This document shows positions 10,597 through 21,790 of a stretch of 64,000 bases of DNA, in pieces; the first letter of the stretch is position 1; each line of letters opens with the position of its first letter. The stretch spans positions 64,394,001 through 64,458,000 of the forward strand of contig CP136891.1 in the NCBI GenBank assembly GCA_034359265.1, written 5' to 3'. Below the pieces are notes generated by a model, which was not told the DNA's origin, ran no database searches, and was given only the letters and a program-made list of their open reading frames with translations. The DNA comes from Canna indica (Eukaryota; Streptophyta; Magnoliopsida; Zingiberales; Cannaceae). The position numbers and the translations under genes were made by a program.

Positions 10597-11838
10597 CTAC
10601 AGGGATCCCATGTGATTGTAGGTCCCCTCTAATAATGGGGTCGTCGGCTCATCCGTCGGCCTCCGGCTCCTGCAAACGATAACTGTGGCGATTTCGTCCT
10701 CGCGGTCCGCCACTGCACCACTCGATGATTCAGCAGGGTTCCATTCCTGTGCTCGGTCTTCAGGAACTTTGATCTTCATGGCGTAGCCCTGCTTCTTTTC
10801 GCAATTTCTCGCGAAATGCCCCTCTTCACCGCAGATAAAACATTTGCCTCGCCTGGCACGCGGCTTGGCTTCGCGGTATAATGATTTGACATTCAGAGGG
10901 TCGGTCTGAGTACCTTTATCCGAGCGATTCATGGCCGATTCAGGCGGGATAATTTCTGACTTTTGACGTAGATCCATGTCAGAAATTATTAAATCTTCAA
11001 TATCACCCCCACCATCCCTTTGACAAAAAATTCCCAGAATTTCATCTTTCGGCTCTTCCGAATCAACTCTACTCTGGAGAGAAGATTCTGGAATGGATAT
11101 CGCCACGATGTTACGTCGGACCTTCAGGCATGAAGTTCCCAGAACTTCATCATTCTGCTCTGAATCATCGTCCCGTCGTTGTAGGGGAGAAGATTTCGAT
11201 TCCGACCGTGCCAACTGTTGTGGATGTCGAACGGCCTTCGCGCCGTCGTCTTCTTCGGCACATCGTCAGACTCGCATATCTTCATGAGGACTTCGATCGG
11301 CAGAGTCGAACCTCCGATGGCGGGGGAAGAAGTTGAACTTCATCATTCTGCTCTGAATCATCGTCCCGTCCTTGGAGGGGAGAAGATTCTGATTCCGATC
11401 GTGCCAACTGTTGTGGATGCCGAACGGCCTTCGCGCCGTCGTCTTCTTCGGCATCGTCAGACTCGCAGATCTTCATGAGGACTTCGATCCGCAGAGTCGA
11501 ACCTCCGATGGCGGGGGAAGAAGTTAAAATCTTCACCATAACACTCCCACCATCTTCAGAAAGAATGGTTGTAACCATTCTTCTTCCGAGTCGGTCCGTA
11601 CGGCGAATAATCGTCGCACGATCAAAGTGAATCCGACTCGTGGAGACTCGTCAGCAGTCCACTCAAGAGCGTCCTCCTCTGTTCCTCCCTTCAATAAATT
11701 CTTCAAAGGCAAATCCTTTTTTGACTCAGGCTTCTCTTCTGGATTCTTCGCCAAGTCCAAGTAATCAAGGCTTCCAGTCGCAACTAAATCGTACTTCCGG
11801 TTCCTCAGTCGGTTGGTCAAAACTTTCAAATCTTTCAT
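10597..11838 (-). pseudogene. Type B acidic protein with capsid-like zinc knuckle
   Basis: Best copy of the type B coding region. It begins at a Met at 11,838 and shifts frame near 11,540. It carries a Trp-Leu-x-Pro-Phe-Phe motif that resembles motifs in the type A polyprotein tail and the type C protein. The 3' part (11,214-10,597) is open and has an intact CFICGEEGHFARNC knuckle preceded by Arg-rich sequence. A segment of about 0.19 kb is duplicated in tandem (near 11,145-11,540), and a small insertion in one unit breaks the frame. No movement protein, protease or RT is present. The function is unknown; nucleic-acid binding is inferred from the knuckle. Confidence 0.6.
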
Positions 11839-12271
11839 TCAGGTGCCTTCTCAGTTAAGAACCCTCAGATCTGATCCGGGTGCCTTCTTGATCAGCGATC
11901 GTAGCGTACTTTTCTTTATGGGTCGATCTTTCAAACCTTTCAACCTTAAATTTGGGTGCCTTCTTGGAATTACGGACGTAGGCGGTACTTTTTCTTCCTC
12001 CTCAGGAATACTTTTTCCTTATCACGTAAACCAAGTACACGTCTCCCAAATTATTCGGTCTTTCCAATTTTAAAATCGTCCCGAAGAATTTTTCAGCTAG
12101 AACGCATGCCAAGTTCACGTCTCCTGAACTTCCAATCTTGAATTCTTCCGAACCGAACAGAGCATACGGAAAACGAAGAGCTCCGGCGACAAGCCAAGAA
12201 TACTATAATACAAGGCGGAACAACAGCAGAAGAGGATAATACCTGAAAGCCAACACCAGGCTCTGATACCA
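11839..12271 (-). promoter_or_regulatory. Type B leader with tRNA-Met primer-binding site
   Basis: Leader upstream of the type B ORF. The PBS (TGGTATCAGAGC on the minus strand, 12,260-12,271) is complementary to the 3' end of plant initiator tRNA-Met and would prime minus-strand DNA. Downstream lie the shared leader motifs GGGAGACGTGTACTTGG (about 12,033-12,050) and AGAAGGCACCC (about 11,954-11,965). Extra copies of the pair lie near 11,839, 11,878 and 12,113. An RNA-structure or encapsidation role is only inferred. Confidence 0.65.
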
Positions 12272-12660
12272 GGAAAAGGATCGATGAAATAAATTGACGC
12301 AATGAGGAATATTTATAGAAGAGATGGGAAAGAGGGAAGAGCTACAAACTTTGGAAGAGTAGAACTACTCGGTTCTCGAGTCTGCTCTGCACCTTCCTTG
12401 GGCAGCTATATTTATAGCCAAAGATTGCTTACTCCCGAAGGAAGCTCATCCTTAGTGCGGGTGCTCATTGGGCCCCATCGTCCACTAAGTGATGGCTTTC
12501 CACAAGCGGGAAGTGACCCGACAGAGGTCATTCAAGCATCTTTGTATACTCCTAGGGCAATAATTGCCCAACAACTAGTACAAACTTGGGCAATAATTGC
12601 CCGACACATACAGTGCGCACCCATGTGATTGTGGGTTCCTCGCACAAAAGATAACTATGG
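12272..12660 (-). promoter_or_regulatory. Promoter P3 (type B/B2), minus copy
   Basis: Promoter region read leftwards. It has CAATAATTG palindromes (12,591-12,599 and 12,558-12,566), the shared GGGGCCCAATGAGCACCCGC box (near 12,465) and a TATAAATATAG TATA box (about 12,407-12,416). It continues into the type B leader and PBS, so promoter, PBS and type B ORF are contiguous and in the expected order here. This is the left arm of the large palindrome. Confidence 0.65.
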
Positions 12661-13360
12661 CAATTTGTTTCAGCGGTCGCCACTTCCGCTATTGAGCCGG
12701 TTCTCGATTTTGGCTTAATTTCGGGAATTAAACTCCCGAATCCTCCCACCGTCTTCAAAAAGATGAATTAGATTCATCGTCGGCGAGGTTCTACAGAATC
12801 GTAGAATCCTGTACATCATCCTGCTTCGGGCGAACCATCTCCGATCAAGACGAAGCAGATGACCCAGTATTCTACGATTCTGTAGAACCTCTCCGACGAT
12901 GAATCTAATTCATCTTTTTGAAGACGGTGGGCGGATTCGGGAGTTCAATCCCCGAAATTAAGCCAGAATCGAGAACCGGCTCAATAGCGGAAGTGGCGAC
13001 CGCTGAAACAAATTGCCATAGTTATTTTTTGTGCGAGGGACCCACAATCACATGGGCGCGCACTGTATGTGTCGGGCAATTATTGCCCTAGTTTGTACTA
13101 GTTGTCGGGCAATGATTGCCCTAGGAGTATACAAAGATGCTTGAATGACCTCTGTCAGGTCACTTCCCACTTGTGGAAAGCCATCACTTAGTGGACGATG
13201 GGGCCCAATGAGTACCCGCACTAAGGATGAGCTTCCTTCGGGAGTAAGCAATCTTTGGCTATAAATATAGCTGCCCAAGGAAGGTGCAGAGCAGACTCAC
13301 ATAACGAGTAGTTCTACTCTTCCAAATGTTGTAGCTCCCCCTCTCCCTCCTCCATCTCCT
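12316..13360. repeat. 1-kb palindrome of promoter P3 regions
   Basis: Two arms of nearly 0.5 kb (12,316-12,809 and 12,870-13,360) are near-perfect inverted copies around a spacer of about 60 bp. Each arm has a P3 promoter pointing away from the centre and, near the centre, remains of the B2 body. An assembly fold-back is possible. However, the arms differ at scattered bases and the outer flanks differ, which favours a real inversion. Confidence 0.75.
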
Positions 13361-13444
13361 CAATAAATTCTTCAAATCGGCTCTCCTTCAGTCGATTTCG
13401 AAAATTTATTTCGTCGATCCTTTTTCTGGTATCAGAGCTTGGAC
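13020..13444 (+). promoter_or_regulatory. Promoter P3 with primer-binding site, plus copy
   Basis: Rightward promoter with CAATTATTG (13,077-13,085) and a variant CAATGATTG (13,110-13,118), then the GTGGACGATG box (13,191), a TATAAATATAG TATA box (13,259-13,270) and the PBS TGGTATCAGAGCTTGG (13,427-13,442). It drives the B2 body that follows. Confidence 0.65.
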
Positions 13445-14428
13445 TTGATTTCAGGCACATCTTCTGGTAAATTCATATCCTGGATAAGTAATTTTATTCC
13501 GGTTGTAGTAGATAGCGTTCATTTTCCATCTACTTGTTTTGTTCTAAAGAGCTCGTAGATCGTAAGTTCAGGAGACGTGTACTTGGCGTGTACGCGATCT
13601 CGTGGAATTTACTCGGGCAGATTTTAAGACCGAAAGGCTTAAAAATTTGGGAGACGTGAACTTGGAATAGGCGATAAAGGGAACAAATACTCGTGTGGAG
13701 GAAAGAAGTTCGGCTATGATCGTAATTCCAAGAAGGCACCCAAATATAAGAGCCGGAAGGTTTGAAAAATCGACCCATGTAAAGTAAAGATCCGCAACAT
13801 CGCTGACCAAGAAGGCACCTGAACGAATGATCTGAGAGTGGTTCGGACTGATCAAGGAAATGGTATGATACGGCCCGTACTGCATACCGAGAATAACTCG
13901 ACTTAGCAAAGCACCAGAAGACTGAAATTAGAAAGGATTGTATCAATCCGAAAGGATTTATTGATGAGAGATGAAAGAGGAGGATGCACATGAGTGGACT
14001 ACTTCGAGTCTCAGAGTCGGAGGATGACGAGGAGGAGGTCATCATCCTGTACATCATCCTGCTTCAGGCGAACCATCTCCGATCAAGACGAAGCAGATGA
14101 CCCAGTATTCTACGATTCTGTAGAACCTCGCCGACGATGAATCTAATTCATCTTTTAGAAGACAGTGGGAGGATTCGGGAGTTCAATCCCCGAAATTAAG
14201 CCAGAATCGAGAACCGGCTCAATAGCGGAAGTGGCGACCGCTGAAACAAATTGCCATAGTTATCTTTTGTGCGAGGGACCCACAATCACATGGGCGCACA
14301 CTGTATGTGTCGGGCAATTATTGCCCTAGTTTGTACTAGTTGTCGGGCAATTATTGCCCTAGGAGTATACAAAGATGCCTGAATGACCTCTGTCAGGTCA
14401 CTTCCCACTTGTGGAAAGCCATCACTTA
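13191..14428 (+). other. Type B2 mini-unit, 1,238 bp from promoter box to promoter box
   Basis: One full period of a small pararetrovirus-like unit lying between two direct P3 copies. In order it has the P3 box, TATA, PBS (13,427), and a leader with two GGAGACGTG(T/A)ACTTGG motifs (about 13,572 and 13,648) and GAAGGCACCC (about 13,733). It continues with a short body (about 13,946-14,289) and the next P3 box (14,429). The body resembles the ends of the type B coding region joined together with the middle lost. No convincing ORF remains; the longest short frames are acidic and interrupted. It therefore looks like a non-coding deletion derivative with all cis signals retained. Confidence 0.55.
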
Positions 14429-14668
14429 GTGGACGATGGGGCCCAATGAGCACCCGCACTAAGGATGAGCTTCCTTCGGGAGTTAGCAATCTTTGGCTAT
14501 AAATATAGCTGCCCAAGGAAGGTGCAGAGCAGACTCGCATAACGAGAAGTTCTACTCTTCCAAATGTTGTAGCTCCCCCTCTCCCTCCTCCATCTCCTCA
14601 ATAAATTCTTCAAATCGGCTCTCCTTCAGTCGATTTCGAAAATTTATTTCGTCGATCCTTTTTCGGGC
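14290..14668 (+). promoter_or_regulatory. Promoter P3, second plus copy
   Basis: Direct repeat of the 13.0-kb P3 region. It has CAATTATTG at 14,315-14,323 and 14,348-14,356, the shared box at 14,429, and a TATA box at about 14,499-14,508. It breaks off just before the PBS, near 14,668, where a minus-strand P2 region begins. The two promoters therefore point at each other. Confidence 0.65.
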
Positions 14669-15002
14669 TACTAAGAACACTGAGTCGAAAGAGCAGGAGT
14701 GGAAATATATTTTCGAAATAGGATGGAGGAAAATATATTGAAACGGTGGAAGGATTACAATAACAGAAGAGTAGAACTACTTGGCTCTCAAGTCTGTTCT
14801 GCACCTTCATACTAAGACTCTATTTATAGACTAAAGGTTGCTTCCTTGCGAAGGAAGCTCATCCTTAGTGCGGGTGCTCATTGGGCCCCATCGTCCACTA
14901 AGTGATGGCTTTCCACAAGTGGGAAGTGACCTTGACATAGACGGGACAGACTTTAAGTACAATAATTGCCCGTCTTATAAGACACGTCGGGTAGTCGTAC
15001 AA
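14669..15002 (-). promoter_or_regulatory. Promoter P2, minus copy
   Basis: Leftward P2 promoter with CAATAATTG (14,960-14,968), the shared GGGCCC box (near 14,885), a GCTTCCTTGCGAAGGAAGC repeat, a TATAAATA TATA box (about 14,821-14,828) and leader sequence to 14,669. The PBS side is cut off. At 15,002 it is joined to type B coding sequence. Confidence 0.6.
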
Positions 15003-15662
15003 TATCCATTCCAGAATCTTCTCTCCAGAGTAGAGTTGATTCGGAAGAGCCGAAAGATGAAATTCTGGGAATTTCCCCTCCAAGAAGAATGGTTACAACC
15101 ATTCTTTCTGAAGATGGTGGGAGTGTTATGGTGAAGATTTTAACTTCTTCCCCCGCCATCGGAGGTTCGACTCTGCGGATCGAAGTCCTGATGAAGATCT
15201 GCGAGTCTGACGATGCCGAAGAAGACGACGGCGCGAAGGCCGTTCAGCATCCACAACAATCGGCACGGTCGGAACCAGAATCTTCTCCACTCCAAGGACG
15301 GGACGATGATTCAGAGCAGAATGATGAAGTTCAACTTCTTCCCCTGCCATCGGAGGTTCGACTCTGCGGATCGAAGTCCTCATGAAGATCTGCGAGTCTG
15401 ACGATGCCGAAGAAGACGACGGCGCGAAGGCCGTTCGGCATCCACAACAGTTGGCACGGTCGGAACCGGAATCTTCTCCCCTCCAAGGACGGGACGATGA
15501 TTCAAAGCAGAATGATGAAGTTCTGGGAACTTCATGCCTGAAGGTCCGACGTAACATCGTGGCGATATCCATTCCAGAATCTTCTCTCCAGAGTAGAGTT
15601 GATTCGGAAGAGCCGAAAGATGAAATTCTGGGAATTTCTTTTCAAAGGGATGGTGGGGGTGA
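15003..15662 (+). pseudogene. Type B coding fragment with internal duplication
   Basis: A plus-strand piece of the type B ORF. It opens with an out-of-order scrap (15,003-15,080) and then runs collinearly. It shows the same tandem duplication of about 0.19 kb as the 11.2-kb copy, so the duplicated form is a shared variant; the 1-907 copy lacks it. It ends before the zinc knuckle and is followed by about 50 bp of unplaced sequence. Confidence 0.6.
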
Positions 15663-15713
15663 TATCAACCCAGAAAGATGAAATTCTGTAATCTGAAGGT
15701 CGCGTGTTCGTCA

Positions 15714-17716
15714 TGCACCAACATCAAAGACCTTTTTGAGTATATTAATGACTACAAGGTCCTTGCAGCTAAGTCAGGGAGGATGTATGTCTCCCCTGAA
15801 CTTTCTGAGAAATTTTTCAGAAAAATGCCACCAATTATTGGCAGAGAAATTGAAGCAGCTTTTGCTGAAAAACACCTAGGAAACAACCTTGGGGTGTTTC
15901 CCAGAATTCATTTTACTTATCAATATCTTGAAGAACACTGCAAGAGGGCAGCTTTTTAGAGAAGCTTGAAGGACCTTACAATCTGCAACAAAATCCCAAT
16001 CCCTGGATATTATAAAAAGGAAAAGAAGTATGGTCTTAGAAAAGCTAAGACTTATAGAGGAAAGCCTCATGATACCCATGTTAGGGTATTTAAGAGAAAA
16101 CATGCTGATAAGGTGAGACGCTGCAAGTGCTTCATCTGCGGAGAAGAAGGACACTTTGCTCGCGACTGTCGCAGAAAACAAGGGAATATAGCCAGAGCAG
16201 CGATAGTGGAAAATCTGGACGTATCAGACAACTGGGATGTTGTCTCTGTCGAGCAGAATGAGCCGGATAGCGATGCTATATGCTCATTTTCGGAAGGAGA
16301 AGTGGGAATGGCGCACTCAATTACGACTGAACTCAATGATCTACCTTATGAGACAGCCATGGTTATAATATCTGAAGAAAAATCAGAATCTGATGAGCCA
16401 AAACCACTTGTATGGAGATCACAAGTTAAACTTCCCAAAGAAATGACGGAATGCATTCACAAATGGGAAGACAATCAGATTGAAATAACAAAAGACTGTG
16501 AGAAATGCACTTATTGCAAAGAACCCACGAACCCTAGAATGAGAGCTCACTGCAGAAATTGTCGGATAACAGTATGCCCAATGTGCTCCAGATTTTGCTT
16601 GGGCAGGAAAATCATCATCGAGAAGGCAAACTTTACGCCCTATGACGACAAAGATGCTCTGATAAGAGAACTATTGGAGTATACAAAATACCTTCTGGCG
16701 GAAAACCAGAGGTTAAAAGATGAAATAGATGAACTACGTCTAAGCCAAGATTTAGAGGATCTTGGAGAAAAATTTGATGTGTTAAGACTAGATCAAACAG
16801 AAGATCTAGAAAGGAAGATTGCAAAAGGAAAATCCCTAGTTACTGAAGAAGCCACCACCAGCAAAACACAAACAGGAATATTCTTCAGGGAAACTGCAAA
16901 TAAATTGTCAGAAGAAGAAGAGATTCTTCACTCAGTAGTTCCTGACCTAAAGAGGGGAAGAAGGTCTTGAATAGACTCTACAATATGCAAATCGTAATTG
17001 ATATCCCAGGAATACAAAAATTCAAGATTATGGCTATTCTAGACACGGGAGCTACGGTATGTTGTATAAATCAGGACGCAGTACCACCGGAGGCGCTAGA
17101 ACCAAGCGCTTACCCTATTCAGATCAATGGGGTAAATTCACAGCAAGTGGCCAGATTGAGACTCAAGAGTGGCCAAATGGCTATTGAAGAAAACAAGTTC
17201 AGAATTCTGTTCACTTATGTCTTCCCAATGGGTAAAGGAGATGGAATTCAAATGCTAATCGGCTGTAATTTCATAAGGGCTCTACAGGGAGGAGTCAGAA
17301 TTGAAGAGCAGACTGTCACATTTTATAAGAATGTTACAACGATTACTACAAGGATAGATACTGAGCTGACAGCAAGTGCTGCCATAGAGGAATTATGCCT
17401 CTCAGAGGACGAATACCTAGAAGTTAAGAGGGCAGTGACTTACGATTCTTATGAAGAGTCAAAATGGTTCAAGAAGAAATTTAGCCCCCTTTTGCAAAGG
17501 CTAAAAGATCAAGGATTCATTGGAGAGAATCCAATTCAGCATTGGGCCAAGAACCAAGTCACATGCAAACTTGAAATCATTAACCCGGATCTGACAATAC
17601 AAGACAAGCCCCTTAAACATGTGACACCAGCAATGAATGAACAGTTTGATAAACATGTTAAGGCATTACTGAAGATCGGTGTGATTAGGCCCAGCACAAG
17701 CCGCCATAGGACAATG
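15714..17716 (+). pseudogene. Type A polyprotein: capsid and protease fragment (copy 2)
   Basis: Plus-strand type A piece running from the capsid core through the CCHC knuckle (16,121-16,172), the second Cys-rich segment and the Glu/Leu-rich stretch, into the protease with an intact DTGA active site (17,040-17,054). It ends where RT should begin. Breaks are a TAG near 15,957 and a frame change near 16,967, where one frame stops and the protease frame takes over. At 17,716 it is joined to a P1 region, so RT and RNase H are absent. Confidence 0.8.
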
Positions 17717-18041
17717 GCAAATAAAGGAAGAATCTTACTGTGGATAGCCAGTAATCCAGTGGACGATGGGGCCCAATGAGCACCCGCACTGCATTATTGA
17801 GCTTCCTCGAGAAGCTTCCTCCTGCCTATATAAGGCATTTAGTTCGGAGTTGCAGGACACACTCGAGACCCGAGCAGTTCTACTCTCCATATTGTAACCA
17901 TTTCCTACTACTTTAATCAAGTTAAGCTTTCCATTTTCTCATTCCAACACAGCGTTCATTATAGCCCGTAGTTGTTTTGAGAAGACGATCCCGCGATTCC
18001 GCGTTTCTTTCCTGTCTCTTTCCTGGTATCAGAGCCTTGTG
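17717..18041 (+). promoter_or_regulatory. Promoter P1 with primer-binding site, plus copy
   Basis: Rightward P1 with the shared box from about 17,758, a TATATAAG TATA box (17,827-17,834), a long pyrimidine-rich leader start and the PBS TGGTATCAGAGCCTTG (18,024-18,039). What follows is not type A ORF2 but the leader and ORF of type C, so P1 was also used by type C. Confidence 0.7.
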
Positions 18042-18285
18042 TTCCTTATTTCTTCGTATGATCTTGGTATACCCTAATTCTTAATTTGCTAAGTCGAGAG
18101 GCTGTTCATTTCGTTCGTTCTTCTTCGTTGATCTTGAGAGCTTGAGATCGGAAGCTTGGGAGACGTGTACTCAGAGTAGGCGATAAAGTTGGGAAAAAGT
18201 ACTCGAGAGGAGGAAAGAAGTACCTTTACGTTCGTAATTCCGAGAAGGCACCCAAGTGAAAGATTGAAGAGCTCTAAAGGTTCGA
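18042..18285 (+). promoter_or_regulatory. Leader with shared element (type C, copy 1)
   Basis: It carries the conserved leader element. GGGAGACGTGTACTC (about 18,158) is followed by GCGATAAAG, AAAAAGTACTCGAGAGGAGG, CGTAATTCCGAGAAGGCACC (ending about 18,254). Short self-complementary pieces around GTAC suggest a hairpin. Confidence 0.55.
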
Positions 18286-18495
18286 TTGAGGAAACGACTG
18301 AGATTCAGCCTAGAGACTGCAAAAGGAAGAATTTCTTTGAAAGATCTAGAAGAAATTAAACCGGAGAGCGTCTATCTACTTCAAAATACATGGAGATGGA
18401 GAGGAAGGCAGAAGCAGCAGACGGACTCTCTACAAGTCTCGCATGGGATGATTTCTACGATGACCTCGACGAGGACATGCAGGTTATCTTGCAAC
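18286..18495 (+). pseudogene. Type C ORF, 5' fragment
   Basis: The first 0.2 kb of the type C coding region. It includes the acidic start that is read from the Met at 18,390 and is the same as in 27,231 onward. It is cut at 18,495, where a type B leader begins. It shows that the P1-PBS-leader-type C order occurs naturally in one piece. Confidence 0.55.
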
Positions 18496-18792
18496 TTGCA
18501 AGGATATTCCTGGTATCAGAGCCTGGTGTTGGCTTTCAGGTATTATCCTCTTCTGTTGTTGTTCCGAATTATATTATAGTATTCTTGGCTTGTCGCCGGA
18601 GCTCTTCGTTTTCCATATGCTATGTTCGGTTCGGAAGAATTCAAGATTGGAAGTTCAGGAGACGTGTACTCAGACTGAGCTCTGAGATCTGTTCGGGAGA
18701 CGTGAACTTGGCATGCGTTCTAGCTGAAAAATTCTTTGGGACGATTTTAAAACTGGAAAGCCCGAATAATTTGGGAGACGTGTACAATGCAA
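18496..18792 (+). promoter_or_regulatory. Type B leader with primer-binding site, plus copy
   Basis: Plus-strand version of the 11,839-12,271 leader. It has the PBS TGGTATCAGAGCCTGG at 18,511-18,526 and GGAGACGTG motifs near 18,658, 18,701 and 18,773. It is fused at its end to a 0.1-kb scrap of type A capsid sequence (18,793-18,900). Confidence 0.6.
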
Positions 18793-18913
18793 GAGAGCAG
18801 CTTTACAGAGAAGCTTGAAGGACCTTACAATCTGCAACAAAATCCCAATCCCTGGATATTATAAAAAGGAAAAGAAGTATGGTCTTAGAAAAGCTAAGAC
18901 AAGAAAAAGCAAA

Positions 18914-19904
18914 ATGACTTCTACAACAAGGACCGAGGTACTACCAAGACCTTCAATTTCTGGAAGGGAGTCCAACTTACAGCCCACAATTGATGACCAA
19001 ATCCGTGGTTACCGACTGAGAAGTCGACTTCGCCACGAGGCACAAAGGAGACTGCCCAACGAAGGCAGAAACAACTTTAGAAGAAGTCTAGAATCACAAC
19101 TAAATCCTGAGGCTGAACTGACAGTATCTCAGTATCAAAGAGCCCAACAGGTACCTGCGGAAACACTTTACCAAGCAGGTTGGTCCGAGAGACAACACAG
19201 GGTATATCAACATTACTCGGATGAGAGAATCCTGGTTACAGAAGGAGCCCAAGTCGAGCTTCCTTTTATAACTGACCAGAGTTATAACCTGCTAGTGCAA
19301 GAAGGCCTACAACACTTGCATATTGGCATGGTTATGATCTGATTGCACACCCTGCATAGAAGTAGTGCAGGCGTGAACGCCCTAGTATTATTAAGAGATA
19401 CTAGATGGATGGATGATAGAGCTGTGATCAGCTCTATGGAGATAGACCTAACTACTGGCACTCAGTTAGCATACACAGCACCTGATATGACAATCAGCAT
19501 CCATGACTTTAGGGAGCACATTCAATTAGTGCTTCAGACACATGGCTACCAGGGATGGCAAGAAGGTGAAAGCAACCTCTTATTATCCCGATCACTCATT
19601 GGAAGACTGTCAAATAGCAGCCATACCAACTTTCGGTATAACGTGCAACATGTTGCCGACCATCTGGCCAGCAGAGGAATTCGAGCAATTCCTGGTCAAG
19701 TCAAAACTACAGCCAGCCTACAAGGGAGGCAGTGGATAATCAGACCTGCAGTATTAACGGCACAACATAATCCACAAACTGCTAGGATAAGGTCACGGAT
19801 AGATGGAACACTTGTCGTGCAATTTTCAGACTACACCACAACATCAGATATGGTAAGAGCTGAAGCTGAGAATTCCGAGGATGAAACATTAGAACAGGAA
19901 CTGC
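18914..19904 (+). pseudogene. Type A movement protein (copy 3)
   Basis: Starts at the polyprotein ATG (18,914) and contains the Arg-rich N-terminus, the 30K-type movement core and part of the acidic linker. A TGA near 19,340 replaces an Arg codon. At 19,904 the linker is joined to RT, skipping capsid, protease and the start of RT. A few scrambled bases at the joint (19,905-19,965) carry short repeats of the RT start, consistent with template switching or end-joining. Confidence 0.75.
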
Positions 19905-21714
19905 TTGGTATAAATACAGCCTTAACGACAACACCCACAAAGATCAATACAGCCTACCAGGTATAAATACAATTTTAAAGAGAATAGGAAACAGCGGAAT
20001 ATTCTCTAAATTTGACCTCAAGAGCGGCTTCCACCAAGTTGCAATGGCCCCAGAATCAATACCCTGGACTGCTTTTATAGTACCAGGAGGATTGTATGAA
20101 TGGCTGGTAATGCCATTCGGATTGAAAAATGCTCCAGCCATATTTCAGAGAAAAATGGACCAGTGCTTCCAAGGGACAGAAAACTTCATAGCTGTGTACA
20201 TAGATGATATACTGGTATTTTCAGACAATGAGGAGGAACATGCTAAGCATCTAAAAAAGATGTTAGCTATCTGCGAAAAGTGGGGATTAGTTCTTTCTCC
20301 TTCTAAGATGAGAATAGCTACCAAAGAAATAGAGTTTCTGGGAGCAATTATTGGTAGCAATAAGATAAGACTGCAACCTCACATAATTAAGAAAATAATC
20401 AATTTCGATGAGGAGCAATTGAAGAGTAAGGCTGATCTCAGATCATGGCTTGGGATACTCAACTATGCCAGATCCTACATCCCTAATTTAGGGACTCTCT
20501 TAGGACCTTTGTATTCTAAAACAAGCCCTCACAGAGACAAGCGAATTAAACAATCAGATCAGCAACTGATTGCGAGAATTAAAGACTTAGTCCAGAAACT
20601 TCCTGATCTAGAATTACCACCACCTGATGCATACATAATTCTAGAAACAGACGGATGCATGGAAGGTTGGGCAGGGATATGCAAGCGGAAGAATAAAAAG
20701 CATGACCCCAGAAGCACAGAGAAAGTATGTGCTTACGCCAGTGGCAAGTTTCCAACTGTCAAGTCTATAATTGACGCAGAAATACATGCGTGTATGGAAA
20801 CTTTGAGAGCCCTCAAAATCCACTACCTTGACCACGGAGAAATAACTCTCAGAACAGACTGTCAAGCCATAATAAGTTTTTACAACAAGTCTGCGCAAAA
20901 TAAACCTTCAAGAGTAAGATGGATCAATTTTGTTGCCTTTGTAATAGGAACGGGAGTTCATATTCATTTTGAACACATCGATGGCAAATTAAACACACTA
21001 GCCGATGCATTATCAAGATTGACTGCCAATCTCGTTCAAACAAGCAACCCAGTATGTATTGAAAGGCATCTGGCAGATTTAGAGGGAGCATTGACTGAGG
21101 CAAAGGAAGCTCCCCCAAAAGTTATTCAACAACTGTGTTTGGCTATTGGTAAGATTAATAGCCTGCTGACGCATTCTCACCAAGCACTTATGGCAACATA
21201 TCCCTGGGATGATGAAGAACTTATTGCTGAAGCACTTATGGCAGCATCTTCGTGGGAAGAAGAGTATGATCTGAATGATCCAGATAACCCTGGAATTATA
21301 GGAGAAATCTGGGCACTTGAAAGAGAAGAAATTCAAACGGAACATGAAGTTAACCCACCTCCTTTTTGGGATTATCTACCTATATGGGATGAACATATTA
21401 GCTATATTCAAGAAGAAAACTCAGTTCCTACAAATTCAAAGGAAGAAGATCAAGAAATTCTGAGTCAGATCAACCCAGAAGAGAAGAAAAACATTGTGAC
21501 CACGGCTACACCAGAGCCAGAACCTCAAAACAATCACAATCATGAGCAGCCTGAATGCTCATATGCAAGGAACAAGACAAATAAAGATTGGTTAAAACCA
21601 TTCTTGCCCTTCCTCGATGAAGAAGAAAATTCTACTGAAGGACCGAAAGAACCAGAAAGATGGTTAGATGCGGATTCCCTAAGAAAGGGAAAATATCCGG
21701 CCCTCGACAACTGA
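19905..21714 (+). pseudogene. Type A RT, RNase H and acidic tail (copy 3)
   Basis: A long open frame (20,044-21,714, 556 codons) with the RT palm including YIDD (20,197-20,208), the connection and RNase H (about 20,620-21,020). An acidic tail follows with repeated Trp-Asp-Asp and Trp-Glu-Glu units, then EQPECSYA, a Trp-Leu-Lys-Pro-Phe motif and the end GKYPALDN. The RT N-terminus is lost. The tail goes beyond RNase H and is fully present only here and at 31,188. I find no family name for it. Its resemblance to type B and C proteins suggests a structural or accessory role. Confidence 0.85.
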
Positions 21715-21790
21715 AGAAGACATGAAAGGGGAGTGGAAACCCTCTAAACTTCCACTGTTATCTTATTAATAGTTTGTTCAATTTTGCAGA

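Noticed and set aside
18024..18041. tRNA gene fragment
   Set aside because: It is an 18-nt complement of the tRNA-Met end, a primer-binding site; no tRNA body surrounds it.
18286..18579. 97-codon Arg/Thr-rich ORF
   Set aside because: It overlaps the type C frame in another register and runs across the joint at 18,495.
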